Below, one piece after another: positions 1 through 8,771 of a DNA stretch of 64,000 nucleotides (position 1 is the stretch's first letter; every line of letters begins with the position of its first letter). Made by a program: the position numbers and the translations under genes. The stretch is from assembly GCF_000424265.1 (NCBI RefSeq), contig NZ_AUJO01000001.1, forward strand, positions 372,001 to 436,000, given 5' to 3'. The notes under the pieces were generated by a model, which searched no databases, was not told the DNA's origin, and saw nothing but the letters and a program-made list of their open reading frames with translations. The stretch is from Butyrivibrio sp. WCD3002. Its GTDB lineage: Bacteria > Bacillota > Clostridia > Lachnospirales > Lachnospiraceae.

Positions 1-534
1 GATAAGGGGCTGAATATCAGTCTTGGCAAATACACCGCAGCGGGCAGCAATAGTGTAGAGGTTTTGATATTTTTTTGCATACTCATTAAGACCGGGAGCA
101 TCAGTCTGAAGAAGAGATGCCATCTGGTCGATGAAAGAACCGGTACCGCCGGCGCAGATACCGTTCATACGCTGCTCAACGTTACCACCTTCAAAATATA
201 TGATTTTAGCATCCTCGCCGCCAAGCTCTATTGCGACATCAGTCTTGGGAGCCAGGGATTTAAGAGCTGTTGAAACAGCAATAACTTCCTGAACAAAGGG
301 AATCTCAAGATGACCGGCAAGTGTAAGACCACCGGATCCTGTAATAACAGGATGGAGAGTGACGTTACCGCATTTCTTGGCACAATCCTGAAGGAGTCCT
401 AAGAGAGTCTCCTGGATATTGGCATAATGACGTCTGTAATCTGAAAAGACGATATTCCTTTCAGCATCGAGAAGTGCTATTTTGACGGTTGTTGAACCGA
501 TGTCAATTCCTAAAGTGTAATCTCTTGAAATCAT
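1..534 (-). CDS. Acyl-CoA dehydratase activase (BadF/BadG/HgdC family), N-terminal part
   Basis: The first 178 codons of a minus-strand gene whose 3' end lies outside the window. The translation has the ASKHA-type ATPase signature GIDIGSTTVK at residues 9-18, then ELGGEDAKII near 105 and the glycine-rich CAGGTGSFIDQ near 130. This is the pattern of activators of 2-hydroxyacyl-CoA dehydratases (HgdC) and of the BadF/BadG ATPases, which inject an electron into a dehydratase using ATP. In Lachnospiraceae this domain often opens a protein of over 1000 residues that also carries dehydratase-like domains, but the length cannot be judged here. The start is the ATG at 534, preceded by an AGAGG ribosome site (complement of 543-547). 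It is transcribed divergently from the gene at 754. Confidence 0.85.
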   Translation of the reverse strand, partial: MISRDYTLGIDIGSTTVKIALLDAERNIVFSDYRRHYANIQETLLGLLQDCAKKCGNVTLHPVITGSGGLTLAGHLEIPFVQEVIAVSTALKSLAPKTDVAIELGGEDAKIIYFEGGNVEQRMNGICAGGTGSFIDQMASLLQTDAPGLNEYAKKYQNLYTIAARCGVFAKTDIQPLI

Positions 535-753
535 GAAAAAAACCTCTGAAAAATATATTCTATCTATCGTTACTTATTATATATAGCGTTTAATGCGCAT
601 TCCAATGAATTATACTATTGAAAGTCCCAAAAATCAATTGAGCATCTGTAGAAGAAGAGGTGCACTGGAAGACCTTAATTGTGCAAATCTCCCGTGCAAA
701 TGAATTCATGTTATGTTAAACTTTCATAGAATACAGAAACGAGGTGAATGTGA

Positions 754-1623
754 ATGAGTAATTTCGAAAAGAAATTTGGAAAATATGCGATAAATAACCT
801 GACAATAAAGCTTATTATTTGCTATATCATTGGCTATGTTCTTGCTTATGCACCAATTAAAGTGAATATACTAGGTTTTCTTACTCTGAATCCTGCTCTT
901 GTTTTGAAGGGGCAGGTATGGAGACTGTTTACCTGGATATTTATTCCGCCAAATGATTCAAATCTTTTTTTTATTCTAATAATGCTTTATTTTTACTATT
1001 CCATAGGAACTACAATGGAGCGTGTCTGGGGAACCTACAGATATAATCTGTATATTTTCACAGGCTTTATACTGATGATCGTGGCTTCATTTTTGTCATA
1101 TCTTGTTTTGTACATACAGCTTGGCGGACAGTCTGCTTATTTATCTGGTATGATGGCTTCTGTATCAGCAAACTTTAATACATATTATATTAATATGTCT
1201 ATTTTGCTGGCTTTTGCAGCTACCTTCCCTGATAACGTAATCCTGTTTATGTTTATAATTCCGCTTAAGATGAAGTGGCTGGGTATTTTCTATGTGGGCT
1301 ATCTTATTTTTGAAGTTGTGACATACATTTATAATGGTGTATTTTTCGCATGCTTCCCGATTTTGGCATCACTTTGCACCTTTGGAATATTCTGGCTTAC
1401 CAGTGGAAGATTCATGCATCTTAGGCCCCGCGAAGTTAAGAGACGTAATGAATTTAAAAAATCAGTAAAAATGACGCCGCCCGGTGTGACCAAGCATAAA
1501 TGTGCATTTTGCGGTAAAACAGAGGAAGATAATCCTGATCTTGAATTTAGATTCTGCTCTAAATGTAACGGAAATTATGAGTACTGCCAGGAGCATCTTT
1601 TTACCCATACACATGTAAAATAA
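754..1623 (+). CDS. Rhomboid-like membrane protein with C-terminal zinc-ribbon-like tail
   Basis: A 289-aa multi-pass membrane protein. The N-terminal 220 residues look like a rhomboid fold: a GQVWRLFTWIFIPP segment near residue 52 and about six hydrophobic helices. The GxSG serine motif that rhomboid proteases need was not found; the matching region reads SGMMASVSANFN. This argues for a pseudoprotease or a non-catalytic rhomboid relative. The tail (about residues 245-289) holds two CxxC pairs (CAFCGK and CSKC), a later cysteine and several histidines, which could bind zinc. Start ATG at 754 follows GAGGTG at 741-746. A TG-T-TATGTT extended -10 lies at 709-717. The gene stands alone before a sigma-like gene. 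The fold call is moderately sure; the function is unknown. Confidence 0.7.
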   Translation: MSNFEKKFGKYAINNLTIKLIICYIIGYVLAYAPIKVNILGFLTLNPALVLKGQVWRLFTWIFIPPNDSNLFFILIMLYFYYSIGTTMERVWGTYRYNLYIFTGFILMIVASFLSYLVLYIQLGGQSAYLSGMMASVSANFNTYYINMSILLAFAATFPDNVILFMFIIPLKMKWLGIFYVGYLIFEVVTYIYNGVFFACFPILASLCTFGIFWLTSGRFMHLRPREVKRRNEFKKSVKMTPPGVTKHKCAFCGKTEEDNPDLEFRFCSKCNGNYEYCQEHLFTHTHVK

Positions 1624-1700
1624 TGTGTACGAATTATTGTACACATAACGAGTAGAATAATAATTAATCGAATTCGAATTTATGTCAGAAAGTAGGAAAT

Positions 1701-2465
1701 ATGAATAATCTTGAAAACAAAGAACAACATTTTGCGCAGCTTTTAACAGATATTACCAAAAGTGCCAGGAAAAATGGCGGTGTTATCACTGAGGACGAGA
1801 TCAAGGAGGCTTTTTCAGATTTAGAGCTCAGTGAAGAACAGTATGATCTTATTAAGGATTATCTTAAAAAGCACAATATAGGAATTGATGAAGCACTTGA
1901 TTCATCTGAATATCTGACAGCAGAGGAATCAGGCTATCTTGAAAACTATCTTGAAGAGCTTTCCTTTATTGAAAAAGTTACTGACGGTGAGAAGGAGGCT
2001 CTTACAATCTCAGCAATGGCAGGAGATGTTGCTGCACAGAAGAAACTGATAGAATTCAGTCTTCCCATGGTGGTTGATATCGCAAAGCTCTATGCTGAAC
2101 AGGGTGTGCTTTTAGAGGATCTTATAGGAGAGGGTAATATTGCGCTTACCAAGGCTGTCAGTGAGCTTTCCGGTATAGATGATCACAAGGAATGTGACGG
2201 ATATCTTGCTCAGATGGTTATGGATGCCATGGAGAATGCCATTGAAGACGATGCGGCTGAAACCTCAAGAGGAATGAAGGCTGTTAAGCTTGTTCAGGAG
2301 GTGGCAGAAAAGGCAAAAGAGCTGGCGGAGGAACTTAGAAGAAGCTGCACTGTAGAAGAGCTTGCGGAAGAGACCGGTATGGAGATATCCAAGATTCTTG
2401 AAGCCATCAAGGCATGCGGCAATCAGATAGAGGATATTGACTATAAGCCTGAAAAAACTGAGTGA
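1701..2465 (+). CDS. RpoD-like sigma-70 domain protein lacking region 4
   Basis: A 254-aa protein that reads like the front half of a primary sigma factor. Residues about 10-65 resemble region 1.1 (GGVITEDEIKEAF, then ELSEEQYDLIKDYL). Residues about 70-90 resemble region 1.2. Residues about 110-150 resemble region 2.1-2.2 (LLEDLIGEGNIALTKAV). About 195-240 resembles region 3 (CTVEELAEETGMEISKILE). The aromatic-rich region 2.3-2.4 that melts and reads the -10 element is missing: the equivalent stretch is CDGYLAQMVMDAMENAIED. There is no region 4, so no -35 reader. It may bind RNA polymerase core as a modulator or be a degenerate paralogue. Start ATG at 1701 follows AGGAAAT. The next gene begins 15 bases after the stop, so the two are probably co-transcribed. 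Confidence 0.65.
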   Translation: MNNLENKEQHFAQLLTDITKSARKNGGVITEDEIKEAFSDLELSEEQYDLIKDYLKKHNIGIDEALDSSEYLTAEESGYLENYLEELSFIEKVTDGEKEALTISAMAGDVAAQKKLIEFSLPMVVDIAKLYAEQGVLLEDLIGEGNIALTKAVSELSGIDDHKECDGYLAQMVMDAMENAIEDDAAETSRGMKAVKLVQEVAEKAKELAEELRRSCTVEELAEETGMEISKILEAIKACGNQIEDIDYKPEKTE

Positions 2466-2480
2466 AAGCGAAAAGTATAA

Positions 2481-2891
2481 ATGTACAATATTTCAAATGA
2501 GGATGACTTTAAATATGTAATGCAGGATGTTTCCAGATATTATTTTGGAGCCAGAATGAATTATAGGGAGATCATTGATAATGAAATGGCCCCTTTTAAG
2601 TTCAAGACAATTCTGGAGAGATATATTCTAAGAGACCTTGATAGGGAGACAACTCTGGAAAGCGGTCTGTATTACATGAATGAAGATAGTCCTGAATTCA
2701 GAGTCCTTAAACAGCTGAAGGCAAGAGTAAGGGTATCTCAGCTGAAAAACGGAAAGACCGACCGATATCAGGAAAAGCTGTATACGATAGGTGAGCTTTC
2801 TGATATCTCACCGGAGGAGAAAGAGAAAAAGGGGATAATTGTCAGAGAGCTTGTAATATCTAAGCTTGCACTATTTGCATTCTCTGTATAA
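2481..2891 (+). CDS. Hypothetical protein upstream of recA
   Basis: A 136-aa soluble protein that I do not recognise. It is rich in charged residues, has no predicted membrane segment or signal peptide, and no obvious metal-binding or nucleotide-binding motif. The N-terminal part (MYNISNEDDFKYVMQDVSRY) looks alpha-helical and acidic; the middle contains a basic stretch (LKARVRVSQLKNGKTDRYQ). It begins 15 bases after the sigma-like gene, so the two probably form one transcript and may act together. The recA promoters lie in the 163-base gap after it. Codon use is like the neighbours, so it appears to be a real conserved gene rather than a spurious frame. Confidence 0.55.
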   Translation: MYNISNEDDFKYVMQDVSRYYFGARMNYREIIDNEMAPFKFKTILERYILRDLDRETTLESGLYYMNEDSPEFRVLKQLKARVRVSQLKNGKTDRYQEKLYTIGELSDISPEEKEKKGIIVRELVISKLALFAFSV

Positions 2892-2913
2892 GAAAAAGTT
2901 TTTAAAATGGGGA

Positions 2914-2942
2914 TTGACACTTTAAATGTGATTGTGTAATAT
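2914..2942 (+). promoter_or_regulatory. Distal recA promoter (P1)
   Basis: TTGACA at 2914-2919 and TAATAT at 2937-2942 are separated by exactly 17 bases, a near-consensus sigma-A promoter. It lies about 110 bases upstream of the recA start codon and has no SOS box within it, so it could supply basal recA transcription. Confidence 0.65.
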
Positions 2943-2990
2943 TCTTGAGTCTTTATTTTTGGCAAATCGCCATTTTTATCCCTTTTTATG

Positions 2991-3019
2991 TTGACAAAGG
3001 CGAACACTTGTTTTATTAT
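2991..3019 (+). promoter_or_regulatory. Proximal recA promoter (P2) overlapping an SOS box
   Basis: TTGACA at 2991-2996 and TATTAT at 3014-3019 have a 17-base spacer. The spacer contains CGAACACTTGTTTT (3001-3014), a GAAC-N4-GTTT half-degenerate LexA site, so LexA bound there would block RNA polymerase. The start codon of recA is 36 bases downstream of the -10 element. Confidence 0.7.
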
Positions 3020-3025
3020 TGTTTC

Positions 3026-3039
3026 AGAACGTTTGTTCT
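3026..3039 (+). promoter_or_regulatory. LexA (SOS) box upstream of recA
   Basis: AGAACGTTTGTTCT contains GAAC-N4-GTTC, the Gram-positive LexA/DinR consensus core, with AGAAC and GTTCT arms. It sits just downstream of the proximal promoter and ahead of the AAGGAG ribosome site at 3043-3048. Together with the weaker box at 3001-3014 it indicates SOS control of recA. Confidence 0.8.
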
Positions 3040-3054
3040 AAGAAGGAGAATGGT

Positions 3055-4119
3055 ATGGAAAGAGAAGATAAACAGAAAGCATTAGAAGCAGCACTTGGTC
3101 AGATTGAGAAGCAGTTTGGTAAGGGAGCAGTTATGAAGCTTGGCGATTCATCAGCTCAGATGAATGTTGAGACTACTCCTACAGGCTCACTTAGTCTGGA
3201 TATTGCACTTGGACTTGGCGGAATTCCCAAGGGACGTATTGTTGAGATTTACGGACCTGAGTCAAGTGGTAAGACAACAGTTACTCTTCATATGATTGCA
3301 GAGGTTCAGAAGCGCGGTGGTATCGCCGGTTTTATTGATGCTGAGCATGCTCTTGATCCTGTATATGCCAAGAACATTGGCGTAGATATAGATAACTTAT
3401 ATATTTCACAGCCCGATTCAGGTGAGCAGGCACTTGAGATCTGCGAAACCATGGTTAGATCAGGAGCTGTAGACATAGTAGTTGTTGACTCGGTTGCAGC
3501 ACTTGTTCCTAAGGCTGAGATTGATGGTGACATGGGAGATTCACATGTGGGCCTTCAGGCAAGACTTATGTCACAGGCACTTCGTAAGCTTACAGCTGTA
3601 ATCAGTAAGTCAAATTGTACTGTTATATTCATTAACCAGCTTCGTGAGAAGGTTGGTGTTATGTTTGGTAATCCTGAGACTACTACAGGCGGACGTGCCC
3701 TTAAGTTCTATTCCTCAGTTCGTATGGATGTAAGACGTATTGAGACACTTAAGCAGGGCGGCGAACCTATAGGTAACAGAACAAGAGTTAAAATTGTTAA
3801 GAATAAGATTGCTCCGCCATTCAAGGAGGCTGAATTCGATATTATGTACGGCAAGGGAATATCCTATACCGGTGATGTTCTTGATCTTGCTGCAAGTACA
3901 GATATCATCAATAAGAGTGGTGCATGGTATCAGTATAATGCTGATAAGATTGGTCAGGGCCGCGAGAATGCTAAGCTTTACCTCGAAGAGCATCCCGATG
4001 TACTTGCTGAGATTTCAGCTCAGGTAAGAGAGAAATTCGGACTTCAGGCTGATCCTGCTACAGCAGAAGAGCCTAAGGAAGCACCTGCAAAGAAATCATC
4101 AAAGTCATCTAAGGAATAA
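3055..4119 (+). CDS. recA: RecA recombinase
   Basis: A 354-aa RecA, the DNA-dependent ATPase that catalyses strand exchange and triggers LexA self-cleavage. The family opening ([19 protein letters not shown]) is at residues 5-23, Walker A (GPESSGKT) near 65-72, Walker B ([12 protein letters not shown]) near 140, and the L2-region [20 protein letters not shown] near 200. The tail is lysine and serine rich ([12 protein letters not shown]). The ATG at 3055 is chosen because AAGGAG at 3043-3048 is well spaced; the longer frame from TTG at 3019 would run through the promoter and LexA box. recX follows 13 bases after the stop, a common pairing. Regulation by LexA is supported by the two boxes upstream. 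Confidence 0.98.
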   Translation: MEREDKQKALEAALGQIEKQFGKGAVMKLGDSSAQMNVETTPTGSLSLDIALGLGGIPKGRIVEIYGPESSGKTTVTLHMIAEVQKRGGIAGFIDAEHALDPVYAKNIGVDIDNLYISQPDSGEQALEICETMVRSGAVDIVVVDSVAALVPKAEIDGDMGDSHVGLQARLMSQALRKLTAVISKSNCTVIFINQLREKVGVMFGNPETTTGGRALKFYSSVRMDVRRIETLKQGGEPIGNRTRVKIVKNKIAPPFKEAEFDIMYGKGISYTGDVLDLAASTDIINKSGAWYQYNADKIGQGRENAKLYLEEHPDVLAEISAQVREKFGLQADPATAEEPKEAPAKKSSKSSKE

Positions 4120-4132
4120 TGAGGAATAATTA

Positions 4133-4753
4133 ATGATTGTTTCCGGAATAGAACCATTTGACAATAAACGATCAAAGATTTTTATTGATGGAGAATTTGC
4201 ATTTGTTCTCTATAAGGGTGAAATAAGGGACTATCATATTAGGGCAGGCGAAGAAATTTCTTCGCCTGTTTTAAATGAGATTACAAATGAGGTAATTCCC
4301 AAAAGAGCTAAAAAGAGAGCGATGAATTTACTTCAAAAAAGAGATTATACAGAATATAAGCTTACAGAGAAGCTGCGTGAGGGTTTATACAGCGATGAGA
4401 TTATTGCTGACACCATCGAATTCTTAAAGTCATATCATTATCTTGATGATGAGAGATACGCTGATGATTACATAAGATATCATCTTAATGATAAGAGCAG
4501 AAGCAGAATAAGGCAGGATCTTATTCAGAAGGGGATAAGATCTGAGATTATCGATCGTATTTTGGAGGAAGCAGTATCTGACGAGAATGAGGATCCGGAG
4601 ATAAGGCTTGCTACCGAACTTTTGGTGAAGAAACATTTTACCGGTGATGCCTCTTATGAAGATAAGCAGAAAATTATGGCTTTTCTTTACAGGAAGGGCT
4701 TTTCCGCTGATGCAATTCATAAGGCTATGTCCTCTGACAGATTTGCAACATAA
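4133..4753 (+). CDS. recX: RecX regulatory protein
   Basis: A 206-aa RecX, which binds RecA filaments and limits RecA activity. The protein is built from repeated three-helix units; the typical motif RDYTEYKLTEKLREGLYSDE begins near residue 72, followed by YHYLDDERYADDYIRYHLNDK and a third repeat ending in MAFLYRKGFSADAIHKAM. The N-terminal 60 residues form the extra domain seen in Firmicute RecX. It lies 13 bases downstream of recA with GAGGA as the ribosome site, so both are made from the SOS-regulated transcript. Confidence 0.92.
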   Translation: MIVSGIEPFDNKRSKIFIDGEFAFVLYKGEIRDYHIRAGEEISSPVLNEITNEVIPKRAKKRAMNLLQKRDYTEYKLTEKLREGLYSDEIIADTIEFLKSYHYLDDERYADDYIRYHLNDKSRSRIRQDLIQKGIRSEIIDRILEEAVSDENEDPEIRLATELLVKKHFTGDASYEDKQKIMAFLYRKGFSADAIHKAMSSDRFAT

Positions 4754-4771
4754 GCATATATCTGCATTATC

Positions 4772-4780
4772 TGTTATAAT
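4772..4780 (+). promoter_or_regulatory. Extended -10 promoter for the GtrII-like gene
   Basis: TG-T-TATAAT at 4772-4780 is a consensus extended -10 element. No convincing -35 was seen. The implied start near 4787 gives a leader of about 30 bases to the ATG at 4818, which supports that start choice. Confidence 0.55.
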
Positions 4781-4817
4781 GATTTATCAGATTTACTAAA
4801 TGGAGGATTATTTTCGG

Positions 4818-6377
4818 ATGGAAGATAGCAGAGTAATTCCTGACTATTTTAAAAATATTTTTGGGAAGATTGAGCTTAGATATAAATATACTTTTTTTAC
4901 CGGACTGATAGTAGGTATTCTTGTTCATTTTCTGATGATATCCAATAAGATAACCAATCTTGATGATATTGTCTGTGTACCCGGAGTTGGTGGAGGACCT
5001 GCTCTTGGAAGATGGTTTCAGGAACCGGTTCATGATTTGTTCTCCCCCTGGGCTTCTCCTGCACTTAACGGAATAATGTCAATTATTATTCTGTCTATCG
5101 CTGCATGCATTATTGTATCAGCCCTTGATATAAAGAGCATTACCGGTGCGATACTTGTACCTGTGGTTATTATGACGTTACCAAGCACCGCAAGTAATAT
5201 GTACTATATGTACCTTGCGCCTACATTTGCAATGGCAATTCTTGCAAGTACGCTTAATGTTTATCTGATAATACGATATAAATTCGGATGGATTCTGGGA
5301 GCTGTTTTGCAGTTCTTTAGTATGGCCTGCTATCAGGCTTATTTTGGACTTGCCACATCACTTCTTGTTCTTGCATTTATTATTAAGCTTATTGATGGGA
5401 ATAAGGTGAATTCTGTAGTTCGATGTGGAATCAGGAGCCTTGTGGGATTAATAATAGCAATGGCAGGATATATTATCAGCCTTAAGTTTATTGATCTTAG
5501 CGATTACAAGGGACTTGACAATATAGGCAGTTCATCCCCGATAGACATTTTATATGCCGTGCTTCGTGCTTATCACAGAGTTCTTCAGTATTTTGTGACA
5601 TCACCGGAGAGCTTCATGGCCTATGCACCGACATATATCAATATAGTTCTTGTTGTATTAGGTCTCATATCGCTAATTGCTTTAATAATAAAAAGAAAAG
5701 TCTTTACTGAGCTTTCAAGAGGCTTGATTTTGCTGGCTTTACTTGCGATTTTTCCTTTAGCTCTTGGACTTGTGTACGTGATGGCTCCTGAGCTGTCACA
5801 TGCATCTACTGTAATGATATATTCTTATTCAGCCTTTTATTTCATGATTATTGCCTTTGCGGAAAGACTGATGCAATCACCTGACAGGAGCAAATTCTGT
5901 GCAGTTCTTGCTGCTGTTATGTGTATTGTGCTTTTGATGGAAGCATACGCCTGCGGAAGAGTGGTGAATAATGCTTACTACAGAAGTTATATTGCTCAAA
6001 GAAGAACAGAGCAGTATTACAACCGCATTATGACTAAGCTTGAGGGTGCTGAAGGATATAAATACGGTGATCCATTTGTTATACTGGGCGGATTTTATCC
6101 GAATCCTATTCCGATTGCCAGCCACAACATGAATGGAAAACAGTTATCTGATTTTGAAGGTGCGACCTATGAAGAATTGTTGTTCCTGCCAACTGAACGC
6201 GAACGTTTCGTGCAGATTTGGCTTGGCGTTGAAACAGGCACAATTTTATCGACAGATGAAAAAAATAAGCTGATGAATACGGACACCTTTAAAAATATGC
6301 CGGTTTTCCCAGCTGATGGATGTTGTGAAAAGATTAATGGAATCTGGGTGGTAAAGATTGAGGAAAATGATGGCTGA
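4818..6377 (+). CDS. GtrII-like polytopic glucosyltransferase-domain membrane protein
   Basis: A 519-aa membrane protein with about ten to eleven hydrophobic helices and a soluble C-terminal segment of about 110 residues. Early residues read NLDDIVCVPGVGGGPALGRW: an acidic pair in the first outside loop followed by GRW, typical of the GtrII-type (Glucos_trans_II) family, which modifies surface polysaccharides using a lipid-linked sugar donor. The donor and acceptor here are unknown. ATG at 4818 is preferred because GGAGG (4802-4806) sits upstream of it; the in-frame ATG at 4800 has no ribosome site of its own and would place that GGAGG inside the gene. It has its own promoter and is not obviously in an operon. 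No cell-surface polysaccharide genes adjoin it. Confidence 0.65.
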   Translation: MEDSRVIPDYFKNIFGKIELRYKYTFFTGLIVGILVHFLMISNKITNLDDIVCVPGVGGGPALGRWFQEPVHDLFSPWASPALNGIMSIIILSIAACIIVSALDIKSITGAILVPVVIMTLPSTASNMYYMYLAPTFAMAILASTLNVYLIIRYKFGWILGAVLQFFSMACYQAYFGLATSLLVLAFIIKLIDGNKVNSVVRCGIRSLVGLIIAMAGYIISLKFIDLSDYKGLDNIGSSSPIDILYAVLRAYHRVLQYFVTSPESFMAYAPTYINIVLVVLGLISLIALIIKRKVFTELSRGLILLALLAIFPLALGLVYVMAPELSHASTVMIYSYSAFYFMIIAFAERLMQSPDRSKFCAVLAAVMCIVLLMEAYACGRVVNNAYYRSYIAQRRTEQYYNRIMTKLEGAEGYKYGDPFVILGGFYPNPIPIASHNMNGKQLSDFEGATYEELLFLPTERERFVQIWLGVETGTILSTDEKNKLMNTDTFKNMPVFPADGCCEKINGIWVVKIEENDG

Positions 6378-6402
6378 GTGCTATTAGATACCTTACATTC
6401 TC

Positions 6403-6431
6403 TTGACACACGGAGCTTTCAAGCGTAAACT
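6403..6431 (+). promoter_or_regulatory. Candidate promoter for rny
   Basis: TTGACA at 6403-6408 and TAAACT at 6426-6431 have a 17-base spacer; the -35 is consensus and the -10 matches at four of six positions. It gives a leader of about 85 bases before rny. Confidence 0.5.
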
Positions 6432-6524
6432 TAATTTGTTGTTATATTGTATGAACTACGGACTTTTTTAGTTGTTTTATACAAAATATCGTACAATGAA
6501 AATTGAATAAGGAGGTGCTCCTGT

Positions 6525-8078
6525 ATGCCTACAGTTATATTTGTAGCATTAGCAGCTCTTGCCGGAGTACTTGTTACTTTTGTTTTCATGACAATGCGTC
6601 AGAGAAGTATTGATGCACAGAATGAGAGCAAGATTGGCAGTGCGGAAGAACGGGCAAGAAAAATCATCGACGATGCTGTTCGAGCAGCAGATGAATCAAA
6701 GCGCGAAAAACTCCTGGAAGTAAAAGAGGAATCACTTAAGACAAGAAATGAACTTGAAAAAGAAGTGAGGGATAGGAGAGCAGAGGTTCAACGTTCAGAA
6801 CGAAGAGTTCAGCAGAAAGAAGAGAACGTCGAGAAGAGATCGGAAGCAATTGAGAAGAAAGAGGCCAGTTTAAATGCCAGAGAAGAGGCATTGAACAAGA
6901 AAACGCAAGAGGTAGCGAAGCTTGATGAACAGAGACGACAGGAACTTGAGAAAATCTCAGGCTTAACCTCCGAGCAGGCAAAAGAGTATCTTTTAAAGAT
7001 TGTTGAAGATGACGTAAAGCATGAATCCGCTGTAATGATCAAGAATATGGAAGCGGAAGCTAAGGAAGAAGCTGATAAGCGTGCTAAGGAAATCGTAGTT
7101 AATGCGATTCAGAGATGCGCTGCTGATCACGTTTCCGAAACAACTATTTCAGTTGTACAGTTACCTAACGATGAAATGAAGGGCCGCATCATTGGTAGAG
7201 AGGGAAGAAATATCAGAACTCTTGAGACAATGACAGGTGTTGATCTTATCATAGATGATACACCGGAAGCAGTAGTTATTTCAGGATTTGATCCCATCAG
7301 AAGAGAGGTTGCTCGAATCGCTCTTGAGAAACTGATAGTTGATGGACGTATCCATCCTGCCAGAATCGAAGAGATGGTTGAAAAGGCGCAGAAGGAAGTG
7401 GCTAACAAGATTAAGGAAGAGGGTGAGAATGCTGCACTTGAAGCAGGCGTTCATGGTCTCCATCCTGAAATCATTAAGTTACTTGGTCGTATGCGTTTCC
7501 GTACAAGTTACGGACAGAATGCTCTTAAGCATTCTGTTGAAGTTTCACAGCTTTGTGGACTTATGGCATCAGAGCTTGGACTCGATGTTCGTATCGCGAA
7601 GAGAGCAGGTCTTTTACATGATATTGGTAAATCTGTAGATCATGATATGGAAGGCTCACACATCTCACTTGGTGTAGATATCTGTAAGAAGTACAAAGAA
7701 ACAGCAATCGTCATTAACGCAGTCGAGGCTCATCACGGTGACGTTGAACCTCAGTCTCTAATAGCTGTTATAGTGCAGGCAGCTGATACAATTTCAGCAG
7801 CAAGACCTGGCGCAAGAAGAGAAACTCTTGAGACCTATACCAGCAGACTTAAAGAGCTTGAAGAGATCACGAACAGCTTTAAGGGAGTTGATCACTCATT
7901 TGCTATTCAGGCCGGAAGAGAAGTCAGAGTAATGGTAGTTCCTGAACAGGTAAGCGATTCTGATATGGTATTGATGGCAAGAGATATTGCCAAGAAGATC
8001 GAGAACGAGATGGAATATCCCGGACAGATCAAAGTTAATATCATCAGGGAAAGCAGAGCAACTGATTACGCAAAGTAA
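6525..8078 (+). CDS. rny: Ribonuclease Y
   Basis: A 517-aa RNase Y, the membrane-anchored endoribonuclease that starts mRNA decay in many Firmicutes. An N-terminal transmembrane helix (residues 3-24) is followed by a long charged coiled coil (about 40-200), a KH domain ([15 protein letters not shown] near 220), and an HD domain with the metal motif [12 protein letters not shown] near 363. Length and domain order match the family. Start ATG at 6525 follows AAGGAGGTG. A strong terminator follows at 8100-8134, so the gene is probably transcribed alone. Confidence 0.97.
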   Translation: MPTVIFVALAALAGVLVTFVFMTMRQRSIDAQNESKIGSAEERARKIIDDAVRAADESKREKLLEVKEESLKTRNELEKEVRDRRAEVQRSERRVQQKEENVEKRSEAIEKKEASLNAREEALNKKTQEVAKLDEQRRQELEKISGLTSEQAKEYLLKIVEDDVKHESAVMIKNMEAEAKEEADKRAKEIVVNAIQRCAADHVSETTISVVQLPNDEMKGRIIGREGRNIRTLETMTGVDLIIDDTPEAVVISGFDPIRREVARIALEKLIVDGRIHPARIEEMVEKAQKEVANKIKEEGENAALEAGVHGLHPEIIKLLGRMRFRTSYGQNALKHSVEVSQLCGLMASELGLDVRIAKRAGLLHDIGKSVDHDMEGSHISLGVDICKKYKETAIVINAVEAHHGDVEPQSLIAVIVQAADTISAARPGARRETLETYTSRLKELEEITNSFKGVDHSFAIQAGREVRVMVVPEQVSDSDMVLMARDIAKKIENEMEYPGQIKVNIIRESRATDYAK

Positions 8079-8099
8079 TTTGATTCAGAACAAAAATGA

Positions 8100-8134
8100 A
8101 ACCGATGTGTTAGAAATAGCACATCGGTTTTTTA
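8100..8134 (+). terminator. Rho-independent terminator after rny
   Basis: AACCGATGTG (8100-8109) pairs perfectly with CACATCGGTT (8120-8129) across a 10-base loop, followed by a T tract to 8133. Confidence 0.9.
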
Positions 8135-8215
8135 CATATTAAAGCATAAAATCTCAAAAGAAGTTAAAAGATAATATGTATTCACCAAAATATAAGTGTA
8201 GCATTCACATGTTAA

Positions 8216-8225
8216 ATGTTATACA
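8216..8225 (+). promoter_or_regulatory. Extended -10 element before the DtxR-family gene
   Basis: TG-T-TATACA (8217-8225) resembles an extended -10 with one mismatch. It lies about 45 bases before the chosen start codon. No clear metal-regulator operator palindrome was recognised around it. Confidence 0.35.
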
Positions 8226-8269
8226 ATTTAATTTATGGATAGACTATGCTAACAAAATTGGAGGAAGAA

Positions 8270-8647
8270 ATGCACGAATCAGGTGAAGATTATATTGAAA
8301 CAATATACTTACTTAAAAAGAAAAATGGTTCAGTAAGATCTATAGATGTTGCAAATGAACTTAATTTCTCAAGACCCAGTGTATCGAGAGCTGTTGGAAT
8401 CCTTAAGGAGGACGGTTTCATAACCGTTGAGGAAGGCGGAGAGCTTGAACTTACTGAGGCCGGACTAAAGAAGGCTAAGAGCGTTTATGAGAGACATACT
8501 AACCTCACTAAGTTTCTAATGCTTACAGCAGGTGTGAATGAAGAAATTGCGGAAAATGACGCCTGTAGGATAGAGCACATTATCAGTCCGGAGACCTTTA
8601 AGGGAATAAAGAAATTTGTCAAAGAACATAAGGATGAACTCGGTTAA
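8270..8647 (+). CDS. DtxR/MntR-family metal-dependent transcriptional regulator
   Basis: A 125-aa regulator of the DtxR/MntR family, which represses metal-uptake genes when Fe(II) or Mn(II) is bound. It opens MHESGEDYIETIYLL, the usual family start, with metal-site candidates D7 and E10. A winged helix-turn-helix follows (VANELNFSRPSVSRAVGIL). The dimerisation region carries ACRIEH, a Cys-Glu-His set like that of DtxR. The C-terminal SH3-like domain of DtxR is absent, so the size is that of short MntR-type members. ATG at 8270 is chosen because GGAGG (8260-8264) precedes it; the frame opens earlier at 8246 without a ribosome site. No metal transporter gene is adjacent. The identity of the metal is uncertain. 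Confidence 0.85.
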   Translation: MHESGEDYIETIYLLKKKNGSVRSIDVANELNFSRPSVSRAVGILKEDGFITVEEGGELELTEAGLKKAKSVYERHTNLTKFLMLTAGVNEEIAENDACRIEHIISPETFKGIKKFVKEHKDELG

Positions 8648-8771
8648 TAAAACGGTCTTATAAATACCCCCGATAATAGAACAGATTTTATAACAGACCT
8701 TTTAACATGATATTTTATGAGCTTTATTGGAAACGCGGATTCAATGTAAGAAAAATGATATTTTGCATGTC

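Noticed and set aside
681-701. Direct repeat GTGCAAAT at 681-688 and 694-701 upstream of the rhomboid-like gene.
   Set aside because: It could be an operator, but it is short, has no inverted symmetry and does not overlap a clear promoter element, so it is not listed as a feature.
3019-3054. A longer recA frame starting at TTG 3019.
   Set aside because: It would run through the promoter -10 and the LexA box; ATG at 3055 has an ideal ribosome site and matches the family start.
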